A stretch of 64,000 nucleotides of DNA from Marinobacter psychrophilus (GCF_001043175.1 NZ_CP011494.1:3348001-3412000), one strand, 5' to 3'; shown: positions 40,028 through 49,282, counted from the stretch's first letter. Numbers and translations: made by a program. The notes: a model not told the origin generated them from the letters alone.

Positions 40028-41821
40028 ATGAAGACCACAATCAATCTTGACATTCCGTCATTGTTACAGGCCTACCGCAGCGGCAACCTCACACCCGCCA
40101 CAGTGGTGTCCCACTTGCTGCAACGGGCGGCGGAGTTCAGCGACCATAACGCCTGGATATTCCTGGCCAGCGAAGAGGACTTGGCCCCCTACCTCGAACG
40201 CCTGCAGCAGACCAGCCCGGATGAGCTGCCTCTGTATGGCATACCGTTTGCCGTGAAAGACAACATTGACGTGGCTGGCATGCCCACCACCGCAGCCTGT
40301 GAGGCCTATCGCTATCACCCGGAACGGCACGCTGCCGTAGTCGAGGCCCTGGTTAGCGCCGGTGCTATTCCATTAGGCAAGACCAACCTCGATCAGTTTG
40401 CCACCGGGTTGGTGGGTACACGCTCACCGGAACCCTGGGGAGCCTGCCATAACAGTTTCAATACCGACTATATTTCCGGCGGGTCGTCTTCCGGTTCCGC
40501 CGTTGCCACCGCCCTGGGGCTAGTCAGCTTTGCCTTAGGCACGGATACCGCCGGTTCCGGCCGGGTACCCGCAGCATTCAATAACCTGATCGGGCTAAAA
40601 CCCACACTGGGAAGACTAAGCGTGCGCGGCGTAGTGCCCGCCTGTCAGAGCCTGGACTGTGTCGCCATCTTCGCCCGTACCGCCGGCCAGGCCCAAAGCG
40701 TACTGTCTGTCGCTTCCGAAACCGACCTCGACGACCCTTGGCAGCGCGAACCCCCCACCGGGAACCGCCCTCTGCCGGAACATTTTCGCTTTGGTATACC
40801 GGCAGATGAGCAGCTGGATTTTGATGGCGATAAGGGCGCCCGGGCGCTGTTTGCCGAGTCCATTCGCCAACTGGAATCCCTGGGTGGCGAAAGGGTCACG
40901 GTGGATTTCCAACCCTTCCTGGATGCCGCCAGACTGCTGTACGAAGGCCCTTGGGTGGCGGAACGCTACCTCGCCACCAGCCCGCTGATCCAGGAACAAC
41001 CAAACGCCCTGCTTGCGGTAACCCGTGGCGTTATCAGTCAAGGCGCTGATGGCTCCGCTACCGATGCATTTCAAGCCCAGTACCGACTGAAGGCATTGAA
41101 ACATAGGGCGGACAGGGTATGGGAGCAGGTCGACGTTATGCTAACTCCGACTACCCCGACCATCTACACCATCGATCAGTTGAAACAAGAACCGGTGGCC
41201 CACAACAGTCGCTTGGGCACTTACACCAACTTCATGAACCTGCTGGACTACAGCGCCATCTCGGTGCCGTCCGGGTTCCTCGATACCGGGCTGCCGCTGG
41301 GCTGCACATTGTTCATGCCAGCCTTCCAAGACGAGGCCCTGTTGGCTCTGGCCAGCCGCCTACACCCCCTGACAAGCGACACCGTTGGCGCGCTCGAAGA
41401 TACCCTGGTCAGTCCGGCACTGACGGCCACAGTCGGCACAATAGAGGTACTGGTGTGCGGCGCCCACCTCACCGGGCTGCCCCTGAACCATCAGCTCACC
41501 AGCCGCAACGCGGTGTTGTCGGAAACCACCGAAACAGCCAGTTGCTACCGCATGTACCTGCTGGCAGGTGGGCCGCCATTGCGCCCTGGCATGTTCCGTG
41601 ATGAAACTAGCGGCATCAGTCTGCCAGTGGAAATCTGGCGGGTACCGGAGGATCAGTTCGGCAGTTTTGTGGCGGGCATTCCAGCGCCCCTTGGTATCGG
41701 CAAAGTAGAACTGGCGAATGGTCGATGGGTGTCAGGCTTTATCTGCGAGCCCATAGGGCTGGAAGGCGCCGACGAAATCACACACTTGGGTGGTTGGCGA
41801 GGTTTTCTTGAATCCTGCTAG
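40028..41821 (+). CDS. atzF: Allophanate hydrolase
   Basis: 597 residues from the ATG at 40028. Amidase-signature enzyme splitting allophanate into CO2 and two ammonia, the last step after carboxyguanidine deiminase. Catalytic Lys in PFAVKDNID, Ser pair in SGGSSSGSAVATAL and DTAGSGRVPAAF. The C-terminal domain of AtzF (from about residue 470, EVLVCGAHLTGLPLNHQL; EIWRVPEDQFGSFVAGIP; ending EGADEITHLGGWRGFL) is complete. With the carboxylase and UAAP1/2 it completes guanidine to ammonia and bicarbonate. Confidence 0.94.
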   Translation: MKTTINLDIPSLLQAYRSGNLTPATVVSHLLQRAAEFSDHNAWIFLASEEDLAPYLERLQQTSPDELPLYGIPFAVKDNIDVAGMPTTAACEAYRYHPERHAAVVEALVSAGAIPLGKTNLDQFATGLVGTRSPEPWGACHNSFNTDYISGGSSSGSAVATALGLVSFALGTDTAGSGRVPAAFNNLIGLKPTLGRLSVRGVVPACQSLDCVAIFARTAGQAQSVLSVASETDLDDPWQREPPTGNRPLPEHFRFGIPADEQLDFDGDKGARALFAESIRQLESLGGERVTVDFQPFLDAARLLYEGPWVAERYLATSPLIQEQPNALLAVTRGVISQGADGSATDAFQAQYRLKALKHRADRVWEQVDVMLTPTTPTIYTIDQLKQEPVAHNSRLGTYTNFMNLLDYSAISVPSGFLDTGLPLGCTLFMPAFQDEALLALASRLHPLTSDTVGALEDTLVSPALTATVGTIEVLVCGAHLTGLPLNHQLTSRNAVLSETTETASCYRMYLLAGGPPLRPGMFRDETSGISLPVEIWRVPEDQFGSFVAGIPAPLGIGKVELANGRWVSGFICEPIGLEGADEITHLGGWRGFLESC

Positions 41822-43100
41822 TTAGTGGCATCGCCGAAAAATGACGTGCCAATAGACTTTCTCCAAAGGCCGATGCCAGCAGGAGAGTGCCCCGGAAGGT
41901 GAAGCACCTCAAACGCTGAGTTGCTGAGCAAGTTTGGTCATCACGCCTGTCAGGCTGGCTGCGGCAAGCGGAGGTCGGTGGTGAAGTTCCGGCTCAGGAA
42001 CCAGTAAACGATGGTCTGGTTGTCCGACTCGCCGTTAGCGAAACTGAGAAACATTAACGACAGGTAGTGACTGTAACGCACTGTGCCCAGTAGATGCGGG
42101 AGTTGTTGCTGACATTTCGATAACCTCACATTGCCAAAAGGTCATCTGGTCGTCCAAACAGAAAGACAGCTGAAAAGCCGTCCGGGTTTTCCCGGAAGTA
42201 CAAGTAAGAGTGCAAGCCCAACAGTTGGAGCTCCACTGATTTCTCAAGTTAGGGTGAAATCTGTGCCAAAACTCAGATTAATTTGAATAACCGTATTATA
42301 TACAACTAGTTGCGAAGTTAAGCTTGGCTGTTGCCCGGCGAAAAATCAACCGGATTCATGGGTCGTGATCGTTAAAATAGAGCGTGCGCATCCTATTGAT
42401 GTTTCATTCTGGTGCAAGCGAGTTGCAGGGCATTCAGTGTAAGACGAAGCAGCCACCAGTTTCCTCGCTCAATCTTTTCCACTCGGTGTGCGTCGTGATA
42501 GTGGCTTCGGTCAGGAAATTCTTCGGCTCACTGCCCCATCGCGCCGAGTGCTAGGATGAACGTGCCTGCAGAGCACACCAGCATACTGACTACGATGGGC
42601 AGCAGAGCGTCGCCGCCGTAGATCGAGGACAGACCACTATAGATAAAAGATGAGTGGGTAATGAACCGCAGCACTTTGAGATGACGAGGTGAAAATGGGG
42701 GACCGTTGCCGATATCCTCATTCGCTTTGCCGACCGAAGTGAAGGAAATCACGGGGTATCGACAGCTAGTTCAGGCACCAAGATGCCAAATTTCAGCGCT
42801 ATTGACTGTAAGCCAAAGCCGGCGGCAGATTGCAGATACGGTGGGCTGTCACAACACGACGATTAACGAGTGCAGGTCTTGGAAAAATTCTGAACTACAC
42901 CAGGATTGAGCAGCGCCCAGCAAAGATTGAGACCCAGCTTACGATCGACTACTAAGAAAGGAAACAATATGATTCCAGACCATAAGTAACGACGGCACTG
43001 CAACCTTGGTTGAGAGCTGCAGTAGCCAACTCCTAGCGGGTCAGCTACCGGAGGTGAATGCCACATCAATGCGATAGCCCTCTCAGTCAACGAACGAACA
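41822..43100. other. 1.3-kb gene-poor region after the guanidine module
   Basis: No intact gene. It holds an IS30-like fragment (given separately). On the minus strand about 42425-42720 there is coding debris in two frames, a hydrophobic piece ending TFILALGAMGQ and a tail NFLTEATITTHTEWKRLSEE, which looks like a frameshifted end of a lost gene that I do not recognise. The remainder shows nothing. Confidence 0.5.
42751..42909 (+). pseudogene. IS30-family transposase N-terminal fragment
   Basis: The frame reads YRQLVQAPRCQISALLTVSQ then RRQIADTVGCHNTTINECR, recognisably the N-terminal helix-turn-helix of IS30 transposases (usual form: L-x-x-x-x-R-Y-x-I, then R-x-I-A-x-x-x-x-x-H-x-S-T-I-S-R-E). 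It stops after about 50 residues; the catalytic core is missing. Confidence 0.65.
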
Positions 43101-43910
43101 TCAATGTCCGCCTTCCTCCCGCATCATGCCTAGAATCTGCTTCTCCATCGCTGCATATTCAGGGTGACCACGCATATCCTCACGGGTGTTGATCTCCTTG
43201 CAGGCCTTAAAGGGTGGGTACAGAATGGTTTTCACGCGTCCCGGATGACGTGACAGGAAGACGATTTGGTCGCCCAGCAGCAACGCTTCCTCGACATCGT
43301 GGGTAACCATCACCACCGTCATACGTTCTTTGCGGATCACGTCGAGCAGCAGCTCCTGCATTTGCCAACGCGTCTCCGCGTCCAGTGCGCCGAAAGGCTC
43401 GTCCATCAGCAACACTTTGGGGCTATTGGCCAGGGCGCGTGCCAGGGCGACGCGTTGGCGCATGCCACCGGATAATTGGTGAGGATAGGCACCGGCAAAA
43501 GCACTCAGGCCGACACGCTCGAGAAAATAATCGACCGTGCCCTCCCTTGACGCAATGACGTCCCCGTTGATTCGCAGACCGTACGCCACGTTCTCACGGA
43601 CCTTGAGCCAGGGAAATGAGGTATAGCCTTGAAACACCATGCCCCTATCCCTGTTCGGCCCGCGCACCAATTCACCATTGAGGCTGACGTTGCCGCTGGA
43701 CGGACGTTCAAGCCCGGCCATCATGCGTAAAACGGTGGACTTGCCGCAGCCCGAAGGGCCAAGCAGGACGCACACCTGCCGTGGGTCGACGTCAAAACTG
43801 ACGCCTTCCACGGCAACGACTTGTTTGCCGTTGTCGGCAAACACCTTGCCAACCTGATTAATCTGCAAACCTTGAAAGCCGGCATCCAGATTGACTGCTT
43901 GCGCACTCAT
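43101..43910 (-). CDS. ABC transporter ATPase (NitT/TauT class), module 2
   Basis: 269 residues. Walker A LGPSGCGKST, Q-loop MVFQGYTSFPWLKV, signature LSGGMRQRVALARA, Walker B VLLMDEPFGALD, H-loop VMVTHDVEEALLL. The start overlaps the binding-protein stop by four bases (ATGA). Last gene of the five-gene module 2. Confidence 0.93.
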   Translation of the reverse strand: MSAQAVNLDAGFQGLQINQVGKVFADNGKQVVAVEGVSFDVDPRQVCVLLGPSGCGKSTVLRMMAGLERPSSGNVSLNGELVRGPNRDRGMVFQGYTSFPWLKVRENVAYGLRINGDVIASREGTVDYFLERVGLSAFAGAYPHQLSGGMRQRVALARALANSPKVLLMDEPFGALDAETRWQMQELLLDVIRKERMTVVMVTHDVEEALLLGDQIVFLSRHPGRVKTILYPPFKACKEINTREDMRGHPEYAAMEKQILGMMREEGGH

Positions 43911-44956
43911 TTTGCTTTCAGCGCCGCCTTGAGCGGGCTCAGTTCAACACCGGTAGTCCAATCGTGCATGGCGTCGGCCATACCGAACTTTTGCCACCAG
44001 GTATTGGTGGTGTTCCAGTGCTGAACAATCTGGCCATTGGTCATACCTAACGGCAGCTCGCCCTCGGCCACACCCATAAAGCGCCCGGCTTCCTCCAAAT
44101 CGAACACCATGATGCCGCCCTTGTAGATCTCACCATCAGTACCGATGACCATCTCCACATCGCTGACATTGAACTGAATCGCTTCAGCAATAATACGATT
44201 GCCTTCTTCCGGATTGGCCTTCCAGTAATCGACTGCCTTGAAATAGGCTTCCACCGCCAGATTGGCTGCTTCCGGGCGCTCAGTCAGAAAGGCTTCGCTC
44301 ATATACATGCCGTCGCCCAGCAACGCGGTACTGATCCAGTCATCTTCGCTCGAATCCGCAACCACCCGGGCGCCAGGCATATTTTTCAGCAGCTGGCTGC
44401 CAAAGGGCTCCCAAAGCTCGACCGCACTGACACTGCCGCCCAGCATGGCGCCCACGGCCTCATCCATGATCACGTTGACGAACTCAACTTGATCGATGGA
44501 AACACCATTTTGTTCCAGCCAGATACCCATGAAGATCTGCGTCAGGCCTCCTTCCATCACTGCGATTTTCTTGCCAATCAGGTCCTTTGCAGATTCGATG
44601 CCCGGTGCCAAGATGATTTTGTCGGTACCGAACGAAGGGTTGGTATAGGTCACCAACTTGACTGGCACACCCTTATCAACCGCAATCGGGCCGTACTCGA
44701 CTGTGCTAGAGGTAATATCCAACTGACCGGCTGTCATCAGGCCAAAGCTTTCATACGGATCCTCAATAATAATGATATTCAGGTCCAGTTTGGGCACCAG
44801 GTTTTTTTCCTTAGCGATGAACCAGAAGCCATAACCAGGCCACGAGAACAACGACACATTAACCTTCTCCGTCGCCTGAGCGATCCCTGTAGCGCACGTG
44901 AATGCTGCGCCCAGTAAACACCCTTTGGCTGCCTTGCTCCAGTTACTCGATCGCAT
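43907..44956 (-). CDS. ABC transporter substrate-binding protein (NMT1/TauA-like), module 2
   Basis: 349 residues from the ATG at 44956 (AGGAG upstream). Signal peptide about residues 1-28 ending IAQA-TE. NitT/TauT-class binding fold: VNVSLFSWPGYGFWFIAKEK, IIEDPYESFGLMTAGQLDIT, AVELWEPFGSQLLKNMPGAR. Aromatic-rich start (SWPGYGFWF) suggests a cationic or aromatic ligand, but this is a guess. Confidence 0.88.
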   Translation of the reverse strand: MRSSNWSKAAKGCLLGAAFTCATGIAQATEKVNVSLFSWPGYGFWFIAKEKNLVPKLDLNIIIIEDPYESFGLMTAGQLDITSSTVEYGPIAVDKGVPVKLVTYTNPSFGTDKIILAPGIESAKDLIGKKIAVMEGGLTQIFMGIWLEQNGVSIDQVEFVNVIMDEAVGAMLGGSVSAVELWEPFGSQLLKNMPGARVVADSSEDDWISTALLGDGMYMSEAFLTERPEAANLAVEAYFKAVDYWKANPEEGNRIIAEAIQFNVSDVEMVIGTDGEIYKGGIMVFDLEEAGRFMGVAEGELPLGMTNGQIVQHWNTTNTWWQKFGMADAMHDWTTGVELSPLKAALKAK

Positions 44957-45018
44957 AGTCAATCTCCTAAATGAATGAATCTTTGAACCCTTTCCGCGAC
45001 GGCCGCGGCGCGAAAGGC

Positions 45019-45834
45019 TTACCTCTCCCGCTGCCGTAAATACGGAAACGCCAACCAGTGCACCCCTCGAAAAGCCAAATCACACAACAATCCCAGCGCG
45101 CCGATCACCACAATCCCGGCCATGATGTCATCCACGTAAACAAAACGTCTGGCCCGCATCATCATTGCTCCGATGCCGTCTGTGGCAGCGACGATCTCCG
45201 CAATCACCAGGTAAGTCCAACTCACCGCGAGCATCTGACGGCAAGTATCAACAATTCCAGGCAATGCCGCGGGTACCACTACCGTCCAAAGAATCACTCG
45301 GCGTGAGCCGCCCAGAGTCTTTGATGTCTCAATAAAATCTGCAGGCACTTGCCGCACCACATCACTGACAAGTGTGATCAGAAACCACACCACGCCGAGG
45401 ACCAGCAGCGCAATCTTCTGTTCATTCCCCGTACCTAGCCACATCAACAAGAGTGGAATAAAAGCGGGCGCAGGCAAGTAGCGAAAGGCCGAAACCAGGG
45501 GATTGAAAAACGCCGCCACCAGCGGGAACGCTCCCATCAGCACCCCCAGCGGAACAGCAACCGCCACCGCCAGTGCAAAACTAACACCAATGCGCTTGAG
45601 ACTACTCAGCACGTCAACGCTGAACTCGCGCTCCAGAAACAGTTCACGCAGCGCCTCAAACACCTGTAGCGGCCCCGGAAAAAGCGGGCTTAGTGTTCCC
45701 GTAGCTGTTGCAGCGAAATGCCACGTTAGTACAAAAACCAACCACGCTGTCACGCCTAACATCAGTTTGACACCCGGTGCTACGGGCTGCTTGAAGTCAA
45801 GACTATCCCAGACTGCTGCCATGAATCCCGACAT
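45019..45834 (-). CDS. ABC transporter permease (SsuC/TauC-like), module 2
   Basis: 271 residues, about six transmembrane helices; LVFVLTWHFAATATGTLSPL near the start, then the coupling loop VPADFIETSKTLGGSRRVIL. GGAG lies before the ATG. Follows the desaturase gene by 43 bases in the same transcript. Confidence 0.92.
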   Translation of the reverse strand: MSGFMAAVWDSLDFKQPVAPGVKLMLGVTAWLVFVLTWHFAATATGTLSPLFPGPLQVFEALRELFLEREFSVDVLSSLKRIGVSFALAVAVAVPLGVLMGAFPLVAAFFNPLVSAFRYLPAPAFIPLLLMWLGTGNEQKIALLVLGVVWFLITLVSDVVRQVPADFIETSKTLGGSRRVILWTVVVPAALPGIVDTCRQMLAVSWTYLVIAEIVAATDGIGAMMMRARRFVYVDDIMAGIVVIGALGLLCDLAFRGVHWLAFPYLRQRER

Positions 45835-45877
45835 CAGTGCACTCCACCCAAAGCCTGCTCAGCAAGAAAAAAAAGCA

Positions 45878-46891
45878 TCAGAATGCAGTGAGGAACGACA
45901 ATGCATTAACCCCCACTGCCTTGCCGTCACGTACCGTTTCGCGCACATCCGCCGTGCCGTATTCTTCAGCCAGCACCCGACTAACCCGGTGTTGATGAAA
46001 ACTCTTCACCTGCCCCCACATACTCAGCTGCTGCGGGCAGTTATCACCGTATAGACTGTCGTGAAACGTGGGCAATCGATACCAGGCAGTGTTGGGTTTG
46101 GTGTGGTGAGCGTTGTGGTAGGGAAAATTTAACGCCAGCAGATTCAACCAAGGCCACCGCGCCGAAATCAAATTGCTATAGGTATTGTGCTCTTCGTATT
46201 CACGGTTCCCTTTGTAAGGCGGTTTGATATCGGCTGTGTCCAACGTGTAGAAAATTTCGTAATTGTGTTGAAAGGAATCCATGAACCGCAAAACCGTCAA
46301 AAACAGGCAGTAAGCAACGGAATACCCCAGCGCCACCGGGGGCGCAAGCCACACAAGTAGTGCAAAGAAACTGAAGCGCAGCAAAGTCACCCGCACCACA
46401 CGGCCACGCTGGGCTTTTTTGCTTTCATAGACAAAGGGCGCTGCGATCAACATGCCGTGCATGACCAGCTCCACCGCCGGGATGTAACACCATTCCAGAC
46501 CGCAGACGATCTTGTACAGCACCGGCCGCTCTTGCAACCAGACCCGGTAGTCGAAGGCTAACGGCTCGCAGTTGTCGACGTGATGGCGCATATGTTTGTA
46601 ACGCATGTCTTCATAGGTGCCGTAATGGGAACCGGTGATCACGTTCATCCAGCGCCCGACTCGGGTGTTGTGTTCAACTTTCTTGCACAACGCGTTGTGC
46701 CCGCAGTCATGCAACAGATACGCCGCAATTGTCATACCGTGGGCCACCGCGATTACCCCCAGCACTAGGCTCCACCAGGTACCCACAAATAACAGGGCCC
46801 AGCCACCAAAATAGGTCAACAGCACATATCCGATAGCTAGGGTGTTGGGCAGCATGCCCTCGTCACGCCAGATGTTCTTGTAAACCTGCAT
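45878..46891 (-). CDS. Membrane fatty-acid-desaturase-type di-iron oxygenase, module 2
   Basis: 337 residues with several hydrophobic helices and the three histidine boxes of the membrane desaturase/hydroxylase superfamily: HDCGHNALC (about residue 62), HMRHH (about 99) and the last box HNAHH (about 254). These bind a di-iron centre that desaturates or hydroxylates with O2. Placement between a TIM-barrel enzyme and an ABC importer suggests oxidation of an imported small molecule rather than membrane lipid modification; this is inference. A short-chain amine or amide would fit the nitrogen context. Confidence 0.85.
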   Translation of the reverse strand: MQVYKNIWRDEGMLPNTLAIGYVLLTYFGGWALLFVGTWWSLVLGVIAVAHGMTIAAYLLHDCGHNALCKKVEHNTRVGRWMNVITGSHYGTYEDMRYKHMRHHVDNCEPLAFDYRVWLQERPVLYKIVCGLEWCYIPAVELVMHGMLIAAPFVYESKKAQRGRVVRVTLLRFSFFALLVWLAPPVALGYSVAYCLFLTVLRFMDSFQHNYEIFYTLDTADIKPPYKGNREYEEHNTYSNLISARWPWLNLLALNFPYHNAHHTKPNTAWYRLPTFHDSLYGDNCPQQLSMWGQVKSFHQHRVSRVLAEEYGTADVRETVRDGKAVGVNALSFLTAF

Positions 46892-46948
46892 TGCATGCGA
46901 CTCCTGTAATGACCTGCAAAACGTCAGATTCTGTTGACCGGCAGACTG

Positions 46949-47797
46949 TTATTGTTGCGCAGCCTGCCAAAGTACAAACTGATCACGCTCACGCTCTCCA
47001 ATCCAGCGATTCATCTGCCAGAGATCCGCAACGGGCATGCCAGTGAAAGGTTGTGTATGCAAATAACCGTCGGGGCCGAATTCCGGGGTCATGCTGCTGG
47101 CGGCATAACCGCGACGTACCTGGCTAGCCCAAATGGCTTGCCAACAACGCTCGTGCGAAGCCAGCGCCTCAGCATATTCCGGCGCTGCAGGGTGAGGAAC
47201 CTGTGGGCCTTGGTCGTAGCCAACACGGCTGTGCACATGATGGGCCTTCTCCGCCACTTCCAAAATGGTGTCCCACTCGGTATCCATCTGCCTCTCACAG
47301 ACCACCACCCAGTGACTGAAATCACAGGTTATGAGCAGATCAGGCAAAGCGCGCAAAACATCGCGCGTTATCCAGGGATTAAAGAACGAGCGACTGCGGT
47401 GGGTTTCGAAGCTACAAAGCACGCCATAGCGCTCAGCCATGTCCTGGGCGCGGCGGAAGAAATCGATTTGCACGTCCAGAGGCCATGCGTCGCAGCCACC
47501 CATCACATTGCAAAAACGCGGATTCAACATCAGGCTGCGCTTGATCTTTGTTTCAAGCGAGGCCAAGTGCTCATCTGGCGTGGCATGACGATCAGGCACA
47601 TAGCTGCCCGTCGTGCATATCTCGGCAATGTAACTCAAACCATGGTCGGCGAATGTTTGCGCCATACGCTCCCGATCACCTTCATCAGCAGGGGCCGGGG
47701 CTTCAATTCCGGTAAAACCAGCATCAACAGCCAGCACCGCGCCCTGCTCAACCGTACCCTCATGGCCCCACAAGGTCTTGTAGATATCCAGTTGCAT
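46949..47797 (-). CDS. TIM-barrel sugar phosphate isomerase/epimerase-like enzyme, module 2
   Basis: 282 residues, xylose-isomerase-like (AP endonuclease 2) fold. Candidate metal ligands are in the expected strands: glutamate in CSFETHRS, aspartate in ITCDFSHW, histidine in HHVHSRVGYD and glutamate in MTPEFGPDGY. Family members are isomerases, epimerases, dehydratases or hydrolases, so the reaction cannot be named. First gene of module 2, with GGAG 8 bases before the ATG and a sigma-54 motif 40 bases upstream. Confidence 0.82.
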   Translation of the reverse strand: MQLDIYKTLWGHEGTVEQGAVLAVDAGFTGIEAPAPADEGDRERMAQTFADHGLSYIAEICTTGSYVPDRHATPDEHLASLETKIKRSLMLNPRFCNVMGGCDAWPLDVQIDFFRRAQDMAERYGVLCSFETHRSRSFFNPWITRDVLRALPDLLITCDFSHWVVVCERQMDTEWDTILEVAEKAHHVHSRVGYDQGPQVPHPAAPEYAEALASHERCWQAIWASQVRRGYAASSMTPEFGPDGYLHTQPFTGMPVADLWQMNRWIGERERDQFVLWQAAQQ

Positions 47798-47837
47798 GCG
47801 ACGTGCTCCAGCTCGATAGATTGACTAACAAAGCATT

Positions 47838-47853
47838 AGCAAACGGCATGCCA
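47838..47853 (-). promoter_or_regulatory. Sigma-54 promoter of module 2
   Basis: Minus strand TGGCAT-GCCGT-TTGCT, 10 of 11 fixed consensus positions, ending 41 bases before the ATG at 47797. Confidence 0.75.
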
Positions 47854-47883
47854 TATAGAAGCGACTTTGCATAGGCTTCTGTT

Positions 47884-47905
47884 TTACATGCTAATAGGCA
47901 TGTAA
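47884..47905. promoter_or_regulatory. Perfect palindrome between enhancer and promoter of module 2
   Basis: TTACATGC-TAATAG-GCATGTAA, a perfect 8-bp inverted repeat about 60-80 bases upstream of the predicted start. Its core TACATGC-N6-GCATGTA matches the site between glnT and the hydrolase gene. Probably the operator of a dimeric regulator. Confidence 0.65.
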
Positions 47906-47931
47906 GTAGGCTCGGCAGCCTATTAATACAC

Positions 47932-47948
47932 TGCACACCATTAGAGCA
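47932..47948 (-). promoter_or_regulatory. NtrC-like enhancer site of module 2
   Basis: TGCACA-CCATT-AGAGCA on the plus strand, about 105-125 bases upstream of the predicted start. Both arms are identical to the site at 38054-38070. Confidence 0.55.
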
Positions 47949-48037
47949 ACAGGCGGATCCACGCACCAGATTGCCGCGCTAACCAGCGCCTTTGACAACA
48001 AAACCAGCCAGACACCTATGATGAGTTATCGTGCACC

Positions 48038-48208
48038 GAACGCCTGGAACTGTTGCTCGACCGAGAGTTCCAGGCACGGGAGCATCAAAAACAGGCTCGC
48101 TTTAAGCTCTGCGCCTCGGTTCAGGACATCGATTACCAACACCGGCGCAATCTCAAAAAAGCACAGGTGCGCAAATGGCCCAAATCGATTGGCTGGAGCG
48201 GGGAAAAA
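48038..48208 (+). pseudogene. IS21-family IstB helper fragment
   Basis: One frame reads ERLELLLDREFQAREHQKQA, RFKLCASVQDIDYQHRRNL and KKAQV, matching the N-terminal part of IstB ATPases (the CVEDIDYRHPRGLD region). The ATPase core is missing, so it is a remnant. Confidence 0.6.
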
Positions 48209-48307
48209 AACTGCTGACAACCGGTCTCTGTGGCAGCGACTTCAGGAAATTGACTGGACGTGAACACCGAGGCACAAACCTCGGTAGGTGATGTGTTAGG
48301 AAAAAGG

Positions 48308-48350
48308 GTGTTCACGTTCAGCCAGAATGAGTGTTCACGTTCGCCGGAAT
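48308..48350. repeat. Repeated ends resembling an IS21-type terminus
   Basis: Two adjacent copies of GTGTTCACGTTC followed by (A)GCC-x-GAAT (48308-48330 and 48331-48350). Another GTGAACACC lies at 48260 in the opposite sense. Multiple terminal repeats of this sort are typical of IS21 elements and fit the IstB fragment just upstream. Confidence 0.45.
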
Positions 48351-48789
48351 ACGCAAGAGATTCAAAACTAGACAATAAAGGGGGTATGTCGCTGCCTAAG
48401 TACATGAACTACGGTTGGTTTGATATCCCACAACGCTCTCAAAAAGCCCCCCTAGTTTACTAAAGCCTTCCAGAAACGCTTGACGTTAATGTTTGAGATT
48501 CGGCCGGCTGAAAAAGAACGAGGCTGATGTGCACCAAATCGTTACTTTTGCGCTTTCGTAGTGCGCAACATGGAGAGTTTTCAGGATTTTTAAACTGATA
48601 TGTGGCAACTGTGGACTGTTTTAATGGGCTTTTACTCAAAGGTGCTTTCTGGTGCAGTTTTTGCGCCGCGCTCTTGATGTCGGACGAGATGAATCATACG
48701 CGCTGACAGACCAGTTGAGTGAGCAGGAGCCGGTTGAGATGGTCTGAAGTAGATGCCGAACGAGTGGTTCTGCGAGCTGTGTAAACCGG
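48351..48789. other. Gene-free stretch between IS remnants
   Basis: No supported gene. Short frames on both strands lack recognisable domains. It probably belongs to decayed insertion elements. Confidence 0.4.
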
Positions 48790-49017
48790 ATATTTCGCAA
48801 GAGTCGAAGCTCGGCAGGAAGCCGGATGATCACCATCATGCTCAACAACGAAGACGTTTTGATTGGACGCTTCAAGGTTCGTCGACTGATGAGTGAACTG
48901 GGGCTGATCTGCAAACAGCCAGGGCCGCATGCATACAAACAGGCAACAGTAGAGATGCCAGACATTCCCAATAGACTGAATCGTGAGTTCGGCGTCAGTC
49001 GCCCAGACCGGGCCTGA
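48790..49017 (+). pseudogene. IS3-family transposase (OrfB) N-terminal fragment
   Basis: SRSSAGSRMITIMLNNED, IGRFKVRRLMSELGLICKQP, HAYKQATVEMPDIPNRLNREF, which is the usual IS3 OrfB segment before the integrase core. The frame ends right after, where the DDE domain should start. The stop is at 49015-49017. Confidence 0.7.
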
Positions 49018-49282
49018 TGCTGAATTGGTGGTAAAGGGGGTACACCGAGCGAACTTGCGGGAACACTGAACCACCGAACCGAACATTGTGTAAAGAAAAA
49101 AAGAAGTTCGGTAGGGTTTCCGAAATTCAAGACTTTGTTTTTAATCTAAAATCGAGTCTTTCAAGCGGATCAGAAGGGGTCTATTTTTTCTGTTCGTAAT
49201 GATCAAATTCTGAGTTTCCAAATGCTCAACTGTGTCCGAAACCGCTCGCCTAGTTGGAGCTTTGGTGTTCCCAAACCTTGGC

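Noticed and set aside
41880..41960. Possible glycine riboswitch (GGAGAG, GGAAGGTGAAGCACC, then TGTCAGGC)
   Set aside because: Only scattered blocks match, the characteristic GCCGAAGGGGCAA core is not formed, and no glycine gene follows.
48636..49130. 164-codon minus-strand frame
   Set aside because: Overlaps the IS3 fragment on the opposite strand; no domain seen.
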